A DNA stretch of 64,000 bases, taken from an uncultured Roseovarius sp. Lineage in GTDB: Bacteria; Pseudomonadota; Alphaproteobacteria; Rhodobacterales; Rhodobacteraceae. The position numbers were made by a program, and so were the translations under genes. The stretch is taken from positions 858,366-922,365 of the forward strand of contig OX638333.1 in the NCBI GenBank assembly GCA_951812895.1, in the 5' to 3' direction. Below, one piece after another: positions 34,972-43,187 of the stretch; positions within the stretch are counted from its first letter, which is position 1, and each line of letters begins with the position of its first letter. A model generated the notes under the pieces. The model was not told the origin of the DNA and did not search any database. It was given only the letters and a program-made list of their open reading frames with translations.

Positions 34972-35964
34972 ATGAAACCCAATCCGATTTCGCCGACTAT
35001 TCCGCTGGATCAAGACGGCGTTCACCATGGCTTCTTGCGGCTGCCCTACAGCCGTGATGACAGCGCATGGGGTTCAATCATGATTCCGTTGACTGTGATT
35101 AAAAACGGTGAAGGTCCGACCGCGCTTCTGACTGGGGCCAATCACGGGGACGAATATGAAGGCCCAGTCGCCCTGCAGGAGTTGACAGTCTCGCTGAAAC
35201 CCAAAGACATAACCGGGCGGGTTATCATAGTTCCAGCTTTCAACTATCCCGCCTATAGGGCCGGATTACGCACCTCACCCATCGACAACGGCAACATGAA
35301 TCGTGCGTTTCCGGGCCGACCGGATGGAACGCCAACAGAAAAGATCGCTGATTATTTTCAGCGTGTTCTATTGCCGATGGCCGATGTTGCAGTGGATTTT
35401 CATTCGGGGGGCAAGACGCTTGATTTTGTGCCCTTCGCAGCCGCCCATATTCTAGATGACAAAGCTAATGAAGCGGCCTGCTTCGCCGCGATGGCGGCAT
35501 TCAATGCACCCTATTCCGTGCAGCTGCTAGAGATCGACAATGTGGGCATGTACGACACGGCCGTCGAAGACATGGGCAAGGTCTTGGTTTCGACCGAATT
35601 GGGTGGCGGTGGTTCTGCCACAGCCAAATCAATCGTGATTGCCAAGAAGGGCCTGCGCAATGTGCTGATCCACGTTGGAATCTTGCAGGGTGAAATGCAG
35701 ATAGGCCTGACAATCCAGCTGGGTATGCCAGACGGCGACTGCTTCGTATTCTCAGACAATGACGGGCTTTATGAACCCATGGTTGATCTTGGAGGAAAGG
35801 TCAGCAAAGGAGATGTGGTAGCTCGTGTCTGGCCTGTGGATCGGACCGGTGTTGATCCAATTGAATATCGCGCCAAAATATCGGGCCTCTTGATCAGCCG
35901 TCACTTTCCAGGGCTTATCAAGGCGGGCGATTGTGTGGCAGTCGTCGGAATACGTGTAAACTAG
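34972..35964 (+). CDS. doeB: N-acetyl-L-2,4-diaminobutyrate deacetylase (EutE)
   Basis: 330 aa from ATG 34972. Zinc deacetylase of the succinylglutamate desuccinylase/aspartoacylase family: NHGDEYEG supplies His and Glu zinc ligands and VDFHSGG the second His. Removes the acetyl group from the DoeA product to give L-2,4-diaminobutyrate. Starts 5 bp after doeA. Its stop codon TAG is part of the CTAG target site of the IS5-family element that begins at the next base, so the coding sequence is complete but everything downstream has been separated from it. Confidence 0.93.
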   Translation: MKPNPISPTIPLDQDGVHHGFLRLPYSRDDSAWGSIMIPLTVIKNGEGPTALLTGANHGDEYEGPVALQELTVSLKPKDITGRVIIVPAFNYPAYRAGLRTSPIDNGNMNRAFPGRPDGTPTEKIADYFQRVLLPMADVAVDFHSGGKTLDFVPFAAAHILDDKANEAACFAAMAAFNAPYSVQLLEIDNVGMYDTAVEDMGKVLVSTELGGGGSATAKSIVIAKKGLRNVLIHVGILQGEMQIGLTIQLGMPDGDCFVFSDNDGLYEPMVDLGGKVSKGDVVARVWPVDRTGVDPIEYRAKISGLLISRHFPGLIKAGDCVAVVGIRVN

Positions 35965-36807
35965 TCTCAGGACTCATTGATTGATCCAGAAGATGATTGT
36001 AGCGGCCAGGTTGATTGCGGATTTGAACGTGTGGGCACACCGGCCGTAACGCATCGCGATGCGCCGCCAGTCTTTGAGTTTGGCAAAGAGATTTTCGACC
36101 TTGTGACGCTGTTTGTATAAGACCTTGCAATAGGTTGCCGGGTTTTTCCGGTTTGATCGTGGAGGAATGCAAGGTGTGATTTTTCGCTCAATCAAGGCCT
36201 CCCGAAAGGCGTCACTGTCATACCCTTTGTCACCAATCAGTTCGGACGCAGCGGGCAAATCCGGCAACAGGGTCGCGGCCCCCTTGTGGTCACTTTGCTG
36301 GCCTTCGCTCAAAAGCAGGCGCACCGGACGCCCCTGGCCATCGCAAACGGCATGCAGTTTCGAGTTCAACCCGCCCTTTGTGCGGCCAATAGCGCGGGGA
36401 ACATCCCCCCTTTTAGCAGGCTGGAAGCCGTGCGATGTGCTTTCAGGTGGGTGGCGTCGATCATTAAGCGATCCGGCGGGCCACCGGCAGAGGATAGTTT
36501 GGTAAATATCTGGTCGAATACACCCATGCGCGACCACCGTATGAACCTGTTATATAAGGTTTTATGTGGCCCATAGACATCTGGTGCATCCCGCCAGCGC
36601 AATCCATTGCGGATCACATGAATGATGCTGCTCACAACCTTCCGATCATCCACACGAGGCACGCCATGTGACAATGGGAAAAACGGCTCAATCCGCACAA
36701 GCTGATCTTCACTGAGCCAAAACTGACCTGACATTCTGCTCTCCTGATTTTGGAGAGTACTGATTCACACACGCAACATCGATGCAAGAAATTAATAGGT
36801 CCTGACC
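35965..36807 (-). mobile_element. IS5-family (IS427-like) insertion sequence, complete
   Basis: 843 bp. Flanked by the direct repeat CTAG at 35961-35964 and 36808-36811, which fits the YTAR target preference of the group. The terminal inverted repeats are imperfect: left TCTCAGGACTCATTGATT, right (reverse complement) GGTCAGGACCTATTAATT. It contains the two-frame transposase on the minus strand. The clean target duplication indicates a fairly recent insertion, placed exactly after the doeB stop. Confidence 0.88.
35974..36734 (-). CDS. IS5-family transposase, two frames joined by -1 frameshift
   Basis: Frame A (36734 to 36366, 122 aa) starts MSGQFWLSEDQLVRIEPFFP and carries the first catalytic Asp in LMIDATHLKAH. 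Frame B (open from 36537 to 35974) continues with RAIGRTKGGLNSKLHAVCDG, the second Asp in LIGDKGYDSDAF and the Glu in RHKVENLFAKLKDWR. The overlap contains a slippery run AAAAGGGGGG (36414 down to 36405), and reading B requires a -1 shift there. Programmed frameshifting at such runs is established for IS427-group elements, so this is probably a functional arrangement, not a mutation. Confidence 0.85.
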
Positions 36808-36811
36808 CTAG

Positions 36812-37436
36812 TATCATGTGTAATAGTAGGCGACATACAGCTCGATGCAGGTGATCTTGATGTCTCACGAGCACAGCCGGCTGAGGGACGTATCACTAAA
36901 ACCACATTTATTTATCGTCCGCTCCTTGCTGCGAGTGCTTAAAACTAACTCATAGAAAGTTTGTTGTCTGTGGTATGTCGCAAAGCGACGTTCTGAGCCT
37001 CTCGCATTGAGTCTTCATGCCTGTTCCACCGAGAAACCGAACAAGAAGTCGTTGGCGCCGTTGGCATGGTGAATAAACAGTTGGGCTAAGATAGCAAATA
37101 GCCATTCACATTTTGTAACGTTAACGGTCATCAGTATGCCCGGTCAACACAGCGGGTAAGCTCGCTTCCATTGAAACCAACATTACAAGGAGATACCGCC
37201 TGCTCAGTTTGCAAATTCAAGGTTTTGTCTATGCATTAGCCTGGGCCGTAGTTCTTGAAGATGTATTTGACGCAAACACACATTCCCCAGCGCCGAAATG
37301 GCGAAAGTTGCAACTATTCGTACATTCGCAGCGACCGGCCGCTTTGTTCTGCTCTGCGGTCATTGCAGTGTCAAAATTGCTGCGCGATCAATCGGGGTCT
37401 GGATTGACGGGCTGCGTCGCAGCATCGGAATGAGGA
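36812..37436. other. Gap right of the IS5 element
   Basis: No gene supported. In other roseobacters doeB is followed by asnC, ssd/doeC and atf/doeD; none of these is present here. A 74-codon frame at 37209-37433 has no recognisable features. Sequence is lower in GC than the ectoine genes by inspection, suggesting an unrelated or decayed segment. Confidence 0.5.
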
Positions 37437-37921
37437 TGTCGTAAAAGTCAACGGCGAAACCAACTATCTGTAGCAGGCAATCGATCATGATGGTGAACTG
37501 CTGAAAGGCTTTGTCACCAAGTGGCGTGATCCCAAAGCAGCATCGAATTTCCACAGAAAATCAATAAAGCGATACGGCAAACCAGAGATAATTGTCGCGG
37601 CCAAGCTGCGTTCAAATGGCGCTGCAATGAAGGTTATTGGTAGTTCTCGGCGGCAGGTGGCAGGACCATAGCAGAACAATCGGGTCGAGAATTCGCATCT
37701 TCTGTTTCGACGACGGGAACGGCAAATGCGATAACTACAAAAATTCACCGCCAGCCATTCTTAATTCCACAACCACTTCAATCAGGAACGTCACCTCTAT
37801 TCACAAGAAAACTTCAAATTGAGCCGGACTGCCACTCTTGTTGGTTGGCGGCAATTTTGTTCCACCCAGGTTCCTGAATTTGGTGGCCAACCGAGACTAG
37901 ATTGACCTGTCTGGCCGCATC
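37437..37921 (+). pseudogene. Decayed IS6-family element remnant
   Basis: Contains broken pieces of the transposase at 24941-25648: AGTCAACGGCGAAACCAACT (VKVNGETNY), GAAAGGCTTTGTCACCAAGT, AAGCGATACGGCAAACCAGA and TGGCGGCAATTTTGTTCC near the end. Several stop codons and small deletions interrupt the frame, and the N-terminal part is missing. The right end GGCCGCATC at 37913-37921 corresponds to the right terminal repeat of the complete copy. Same orientation as the copy at 24884. Confidence 0.75.
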
Positions 37922-38403
37922 AAAAATGTACTTCAAGCATAATCTTTTGGTGCTTGGACATCCGCCAACTGCCGGCATCGCCTTGACTTGAAACTTCGAC
38001 AACGACTTTGTCATCCAACTCTGTTTTGTGCGCAATATGAAGAGCTTCTGGTAAGTCTTGCTCCAAACCCGCAATAGTAAATTTTGATTACACATCTCGT
38101 TCATTTTCTCAGCATCACTTCCTCTGACACTGCGATATAGTTTGGCCTAGATATTCATGCTAGGTTCGGCCCGGTCAGAGTCGCATTGATTGCCACCACA
38201 CATAATCGGCAATTGGTCGTTTGCGATCTTGGCAAAACTTGTATCTAATGCTCCAGCAGGTCACGCGGCTCTCGCTTTAGCCTGAATGTGGTTCTTTTGT
38301 CGACGCGATCGTGTGGCCTGCGGCGGACAGATGTCACGCCATCGGTTCGGCCGTTACACCAAGACCCCAAGAGCAAGATTTCTCATTGCATTATCGATAT
38401 TCA
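37922..38403. other. Gap between IS6 remnant and hydroxyacid dehydrogenase gene
   Basis: 482 bp with no gene, repeat or clear terminator seen. It lies downstream of the minus-strand TRAP/amidase operon and should hold its terminator, but no strong hairpin was found by eye. Confidence 0.4.
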
Positions 38404-39363
38404 CTACAGCAGGTCACCTGGTGTTTTGCCGGCGAAATAAGCATCCAGATTGTCCAGCGCCCGAAACCCCATTGCGTCGCGTGTCTGAACGGTGGCGCTG
38501 CCGATATGCGGCAACATGAAGATGCTTTGGTGTGCAGCAAACTCAGGGTTTCCCCCGGGTTCGGAGCTGAAACAATCCAAACCTGCGGCAGAGAGCTTGC
38601 CATTGTGGAGTGCAGCCAGCAAAGCGGGTTCGTCAATCAGTGCGCCGCGCGCGGTGTTCACGACAACCGCCCCATCCGGCAGCATGCCAAAGCTTTCGGC
38701 ATTCATCAGGCCGGTCGTGTCCGGGGTTGCCGGGCAGTGCAGTGAAAGAAAGTCGGACACGTTTAGCAGATTTTCGATATCGCTATGGAAGGTTGCGCCC
38801 TGTTCCAGATCGGCGCTCAGCCGTGTGCGGTTGAAGTAATGGATATCCATTCCAAACCCACGGGCCTTGGCCGCAAACGCCCGCCCAACGCGGCCCATCC
38901 CGATGATCCCCAATCTGGCTCCGGTGACCTGTTTGCCAACCATGAAGCTGGGCGACCAGACATTCCAGGCCCCGGTACGAACCAGATGATCGCCCTCAAT
39001 CGCGCGGCGGGCAGCGCCCAGCATCAACAGCATGGCGATCTCGGCTGTGGCGTCTGACAGAACGTCGGGGGTGTTGGTAACCGCAATCCCACGCGCCGCC
39101 AGGGCGGACAGATCGCAATGGTCAACACCGACGGAATGATTGGCGATGATCTTCAGACGCGGATCAAGGCGGGCGGCGACATCAGCAGTGAACAGTTCCG
39201 AATGACAGGGAATGATGCCATCGACCACGGCGCTCATTGCGACGATCTCGTCGGCGGTGCTCAGCCCGTCCTCCCAGTTGATGATGCATTCATAGCTGGC
39301 TTCGGCCCGCTTCAGCGTGGCGTCGGACAGGCGCCTTGGTATCCAGATGACAGGGCGGGCCAT
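38404..39363 (-). CDS. D-2-hydroxyacid dehydrogenase (GhrB/GRHPR-like)
   Basis: 319 aa. NAD(P)-dependent D-isomer-specific 2-hydroxyacid dehydrogenase. The Rossmann motif LGIIGMGRVGRAFAAKARGF lies near residues 145-165, the catalytic Arg is in VNTARGALIDEPAL, and the catalytic His in FMLPHIGSATVQTRDAM. Reduces 2-oxo acids such as glyoxylate or hydroxypyruvate, or the reverse. Last gene of the minus-strand TRAP/amidase operon, directly after a 65-aa membrane protein. It suggests that the imported compound yields a 2-oxo or 2-hydroxy acid. Confidence 0.88.
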   Translation of the reverse strand: MARPVIWIPRRLSDATLKRAEASYECIINWEDGLSTADEIVAMSAVVDGIIPCHSELFTADVAARLDPRLKIIANHSVGVDHCDLSALAARGIAVTNTPDVLSDATAEIAMLLMLGAARRAIEGDHLVRTGAWNVWSPSFMVGKQVTGARLGIIGMGRVGRAFAAKARGFGMDIHYFNRTRLSADLEQGATFHSDIENLLNVSDFLSLHCPATPDTTGLMNAESFGMLPDGAVVVNTARGALIDEPALLAALHNGKLSAAGLDCFSSEPGGNPEFAAHQSIFMLPHIGSATVQTRDAMGFRALDNLDAYFAGKTPGDLL

Positions 39364-39561
39364 CTATTTGTCCTTTCTGACCGCTTCAGCCCAGAAATCA
39401 TAAAGCGCCATGCAGATCACCAGAATCGCAATGATCATAAAGGGCAATCCGCCGGTAAATCCGGCGAATCCAGTCGAGATTGAATGTGAAAGTCCGATGA
39501 TAAATATCATCATCAAACCAGTACCGATTGTGGCGACTATGATCGTGACAAGGCGGGACAT
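39364..39561 (-). CDS. Small two-helix membrane protein
   Basis: 65 aa, family unknown. Two hydrophobic segments (about residues 5-27 and 38-56) with a Gly-rich turn (STGFAGFTGGLPF) and a basic C-terminal tail (EAVRKDK). It sits between the amidase (12 bp upstream) and the hydroxyacid dehydrogenase (directly adjacent), so it is a real operon member by spacing. Possibly an accessory of the TRAP transporter; this is inference. Confidence 0.65.
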   Translation of the reverse strand: MSRLVTIIVATIGTGLMMIFIIGLSHSISTGFAGFTGGLPFMIIAILVICMALYDFWAEAVRKDK

Positions 39562-39573
39562 GGATGTTCCTTT

Positions 39574-40914
39574 CTACTCCTCTTGGGTCATTGCGCGTTG
39601 AACCCACGCGGCGGTGCGCATCAACCTGTCATCTTCCTCTGCAGCCCCGATCAGCTGAACCCCGATTGGCAAGTCATTGGCCCCAATAAGCAGAGGTAAG
39701 GTTACACAGGGCAAGCCGGCCAGTGTCCAGATCGTACAATAAATGGCATCTCCAGTGGAGCCCTCAGCCAGTGGCAACGCCTCTCCACTGGCTGCGGGTG
39801 CCATGATAGCATCAAAATCGTTAAAATGACTGGTAAAGAACTCATTCGCTGAGGTTTTAACGCCGAGCGCATCTTCATATTGCCCATCGCTGATTGCCAG
39901 GCCGCGAGCGATTGTTTGGCGCATACAGGTACTCAGACGATCGTCGTTTGCCGCTGCGATCGGTGACATTTGCCGCGCGATTTCATAATCGTAAATCATT
40001 TTGTGGACTTGCACGAGTTCCGTCAGTTGCGGTGCTGCGGGAAAACGCTCAATCCTCGGCCCCAAGACTTCGATCACGACCTCCAGACCTTCGGCTGCGT
40101 CAGGCCTCAATCGGTCATGGAAAGATAAGTCAAACCAAGCGATATCCGGTTCGACCGGTGGTTTGGCATTTGTGCCGTCCAGCATGGCAGGGCGGGGTCG
40201 GCCAAAGCTAGCAGGATCTGCCGGATCAAAACACCCCAATACATCGGTCAGTAATGCGGTGTCAGCCAAAGTTTTTCCAAAGACCCCAACCTGATCCAGT
40301 GATTGCGATGTCCGGAACAAGCCTGTGCGCGAGATTACCCCACGAGTGGGCTTAAAACCAAACGTGCCGCAAAACGAGGCTGGTCGGATCACCGATCCGC
40401 CGGTTTGCGTGCCCACGGCTAACGGCACATGATGTGCGGCCACCGCAGCAGCCGATCCACTTGATGACCCGCCCGGTGTGTGATTGGCATTATGAGGATT
40501 GGTCGTATCGGTAGGGTGCAAATAGGCAAACTCTGTGGATTTGGTTTTCCCCATGATGACCGTTCCGGCCTCGCGCAAGCGGTTGACGATGGTCGCATCG
40601 GTGTCGGGTTTACGTCCGGAAAAGATCGGCGTTCCGCATTCTGTCGGCATAAAGCGGGTGTCGATGATATCTTTCAGGCCTACGGGTACGCCATGCAACA
40701 CGCCAGTCGCACGACCGGCTTTACGGATACGGTCCATTTCTCGCGCCTGCACCAATGCCAGCTCGGGGTCGAGATACGCCCACGCCTTAATCGTTTTGTC
40801 AGTTGCTGCAATCTGGTCAAGACAGGCCTGCACTAACGCCTCTGACGTGAGCCTCCCATCACGGATCGCCTGCGCAGCGTCAACCGCGCTCAGTTTATGC
40901 AAGTCGCCGCGCAT
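39574..40914 (-). CDS. Amidase signature family protein
   Basis: 446 aa from ATG 40914, which overlaps the dctM stop as TGATG; the frame extends upstream to 40992 inside dctM but without a start signal. The Ser-cisSer-Lys triad is visible: Lys in VPVGLKDI, Ser in GGSSSGSAAAVAAHHVPLAV and Ser in GTQTGGSVIRP. Hydrolyses an amide bond, in the cytoplasm as no signal peptide is seen. Translational coupling to the TRAP permease makes it very likely that the imported compound is an amide or is converted to one. GatA is less likely because no gatB/C are near. Confidence 0.88.
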   Translation of the reverse strand: MRGDLHKLSAVDAAQAIRDGRLTSEALVQACLDQIAATDKTIKAWAYLDPELALVQAREMDRIRKAGRATGVLHGVPVGLKDIIDTRFMPTECGTPIFSGRKPDTDATIVNRLREAGTVIMGKTKSTEFAYLHPTDTTNPHNANHTPGGSSSGSAAAVAAHHVPLAVGTQTGGSVIRPASFCGTFGFKPTRGVISRTGLFRTSQSLDQVGVFGKTLADTALLTDVLGCFDPADPASFGRPRPAMLDGTNAKPPVEPDIAWFDLSFHDRLRPDAAEGLEVVIEVLGPRIERFPAAPQLTELVQVHKMIYDYEIARQMSPIAAANDDRLSTCMRQTIARGLAISDGQYEDALGVKTSANEFFTSHFNDFDAIMAPAASGEALPLAEGSTGDAIYCTIWTLAGLPCVTLPLLIGANDLPIGVQLIGAAEEDDRLMRTAAWVQRAMTQEE

Positions 40915-42464
40915 CAAGGGATGTACACGCCAAACAGATAATCGGGGAACCAAAGCGCTATACCCGGGAATTGGTACATCAGAACCATACACAGAATCAC
41001 GATGCCAAGATACGGCATCAGACCGCGGAAAATTTCCATAAGCTCGATCTTATTTTTTAATACGCCTTTCAGATAGTAGGCCGACATTGCCATAGGTGGC
41101 GTCAGGAACGAGGTTTGCAGGTTCAGCGCCACGAGCATCGCAAAGAAATACGGGTTCACACCAAAAGTATCGAGCATTGGCAGGAAGATCGGCACGAAGA
41201 TAATTAGGATTTCAGACCATTCTAATGGCCAACCCAGAAGGAAAATAATCAGCTGTGCCATGATCAGAAACTGCCATGGCTGCAGATTCATCGCCAGGAA
41301 CCAGTGCTCGATCACATCATGTCCGCCCAGGAAACTGAACACCGACGCGAATGTCCAGGAACCTACAAACAACCAACAAACCATAGCGGTCGCTTTAGCC
41401 GTCAGGAAAACGCTTTCCAGAAGTTTGCCCCATACATCGGCATAAGAATGCCGCAAGGCCGCAAACCAAAGTCCGGCGATGCCCCCGAGGATCGGAATAA
41501 CAATCAGTTGGAATGTAGAGTGTTCAGCGCCGAAAAAGTAGATCAGTGCAAACGCGGCGGCCGCAAAAATTACGATTGTTGGATCGCGCATCGAAAGGTT
41601 GGCTTTGAACACCTCTGATGTCGGGCTGAGATAAAGCGATGCCAGAAAGAGGCCGCCTAGCGCGCCCATAGCTGCGGCTTCGGCGGGTGTTGCAAGCCCG
41701 CCAAGGATTGAACCTAGCACCAGCATGATCAGCAATGTCAGCGGAACAAAGCTAACCAGAAGATCAAGATAAATTTTACCAGGCGGGGGTACATCTTCCT
41801 CTTTTGGTTTAGGTGCAATTGAAGGGCTGATCCAAACCCTGATCATCACGTAAACGATGTACAATCCGGCCAACAAAAGCCCGGGAAATACGGCTGCCGC
41901 ATAAAGGCGTAGCGGAGACAATTCCGCGATGGCGGCATAGACAATCAGCATTATCGAAGGTGGGATCAGAATGCCCAACGTGCCGCCCGCACAGATCACA
42001 CCCGAGGCAAAGGATTTGTTGTAGTTTGCTTGCGCCATCGCTGGATAAGCGAGCAAGCCCATCAGCGTTACAACAGCGCCTACAATGCCCGACGCGGTTG
42101 AGAAAACCGCACAGGTTAGAAGCGCTGCAATAGCTAGCGACCCCGGCAGGTTACGCGCCGCCATATAGAGCGAAAAAAACAGCCGGTCCACAATATTGGC
42201 CCGCTCGACCACATATCCCATGAACAAGAACAGCGGGATGGCGACCAGCGTGTCATTCTCCATCACCGAATAGGTGTTCTGGTTTAATAGGTAGAAGATA
42301 TTGTTGTCAAAGATGCCCGAGAAACTGTCGGGCATACCCTGATAATATGCGTAGTAGCCGAAACCCACGCCCATGGCGAGCAGGGTGAATGCAATTGGAA
42401 AGCCCAGCAAAACCAGCACGATAAATAGGCTGAGCATCAGGATTGCAACTTGTGGATCGGTCAT
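40914..42464 (-). CDS. TRAP transporter large permease (DctM family, long form)
   Basis: 516 aa. About 12 to 14 membrane helices. Longer than the usual 430 aa because of a cytoplasmic insert (PKPKEEDVPPPGKIYLD) and an extra helical stretch, a layout typical of TRAP systems for 2-oxo acids and mannitol-type ligands. Conserved motifs are STASGIVGAVVTLMGLLAYP, GGTLGILIPPSIMLIVYAAI and LATPAEAAAMGALGGL. It lies 42 bp after dctQ. Confidence 0.9.
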   Translation of the reverse strand: MTDPQVAILMLSLFIVLVLLGFPIAFTLLAMGVGFGYYAYYQGMPDSFSGIFDNNIFYLLNQNTYSVMENDTLVAIPLFLFMGYVVERANIVDRLFFSLYMAARNLPGSLAIAALLTCAVFSTASGIVGAVVTLMGLLAYPAMAQANYNKSFASGVICAGGTLGILIPPSIMLIVYAAIAELSPLRLYAAAVFPGLLLAGLYIVYVMIRVWISPSIAPKPKEEDVPPPGKIYLDLLVSFVPLTLLIMLVLGSILGGLATPAEAAAMGALGGLFLASLYLSPTSEVFKANLSMRDPTIVIFAAAAFALIYFFGAEHSTFQLIVIPILGGIAGLWFAALRHSYADVWGKLLESVFLTAKATAMVCWLFVGSWTFASVFSFLGGHDVIEHWFLAMNLQPWQFLIMAQLIIFLLGWPLEWSEILIIFVPIFLPMLDTFGVNPYFFAMLVALNLQTSFLTPPMAMSAYYLKGVLKNKIELMEIFRGLMPYLGIVILCMVLMYQFPGIALWFPDYLFGVYIP

Positions 42465-42506
42465 CAGCGTGGCCTCATCATGGTATCAAGTTCGGGTCTC
42501 GCCGAC

Positions 42507-43103
42507 TTACTTGTCATTTTTCGAAATAAGGCCGGGGATGTCAGCGGCCTCCATATGCATCAGCATGTCTTCGGTCTCGCGCACATCATCCAACCGTTCC
42601 AGCCATTGACCTGAACGCATCGCCAACCAGCAGCGCATCATCTCTGCCAAGCCCTGCAACATCAGCAGGAATCCAGCAACGGGAATCAATGTCTTGAAGA
42701 AATAAATCTGGATCCGGGCGGGGCTATTCCAGCTGACTTCCTTGTATCGCCAACTGTCTGAGGCAATTTCCCATCCATACCAAAACAGCGCTAACATGCC
42801 GGGGAAAAAGAAGAGTACGTAAAGCACAAAATCCAAGCGTGCCTGCCAGCGCACCGAAAACAGGCGATAGAGCACATCACCGCGCACGTGAGCGTCCTGT
42901 GCCAATGCATAAGGTCCAGCCATCAGGAAAAGTGCGCCATACATCTGCACCATCATGTCGAAAGCCCAGACAGTGGGTGCATTCAAAACGTAACGCACGA
43001 AGACTTCGTAACTAACTGACAAGGTTAATATAAGGATACACCACCCAAAGGCCTTACCTACCCATTGGCTCAATCCTTCGATTGCGTGGATTAGTTTGAC
43101 CAC
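42507..43103 (-). CDS. TRAP transporter small permease (DctQ family)
   Basis: 198 aa. Four membrane helices; AQDAHVRGDVLYRLFSVRWQ is the typical loop. The extended C-terminal tail after the last helix (LERLDDVRETEDMLMHMEAA) is helical and acidic, as in the long-form systems. Cotranscribed with the large permease and placed after the binding protein across a hairpin. Confidence 0.87.
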   Translation of the reverse strand: MVKLIHAIEGLSQWVGKAFGWCILILTLSVSYEVFVRYVLNAPTVWAFDMMVQMYGALFLMAGPYALAQDAHVRGDVLYRLFSVRWQARLDFVLYVLFFFPGMLALFWYGWEIASDSWRYKEVSWNSPARIQIYFFKTLIPVAGFLLMLQGLAEMMRCWLAMRSGQWLERLDDVRETEDMLMHMEAADIPGLISKNDK

Positions 43104-43134
43104 ACTAGATCCTCCCCAAGATCGCGCCGTACTA

Positions 43135-43165
43135 AACCGGGGTCCGCCCTTTGCGATCCCCGGTT
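43135..43165 (-). promoter_or_regulatory. Intercistronic hairpin between dctP and dctQ
   Basis: AACCGGGG (43135-43142) and CCCCGGTT (43158-43165) form a perfect 8-bp stem in the 84-bp gap after the binding-protein gene. Fourth example in this window of a stem placed between a TRAP binding-protein gene and its permease gene. Confidence 0.6.
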
Positions 43166-43187
43166 AATTCACAATCCTTGTGCCTGA

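Noticed and set aside
36405-36414. IS5 transposase split read as a broken pseudogene
   Set aside because: The two frames overlap at an AAAAGGGGGG run and need a -1 shift, which is the known expression mode of this IS group; the element also has intact ends and target duplication.
37209-37433. Plus-strand frame of 74 codons before the IS6 remnant
   Set aside because: No start signal or recognisable motif; the region looks decayed.
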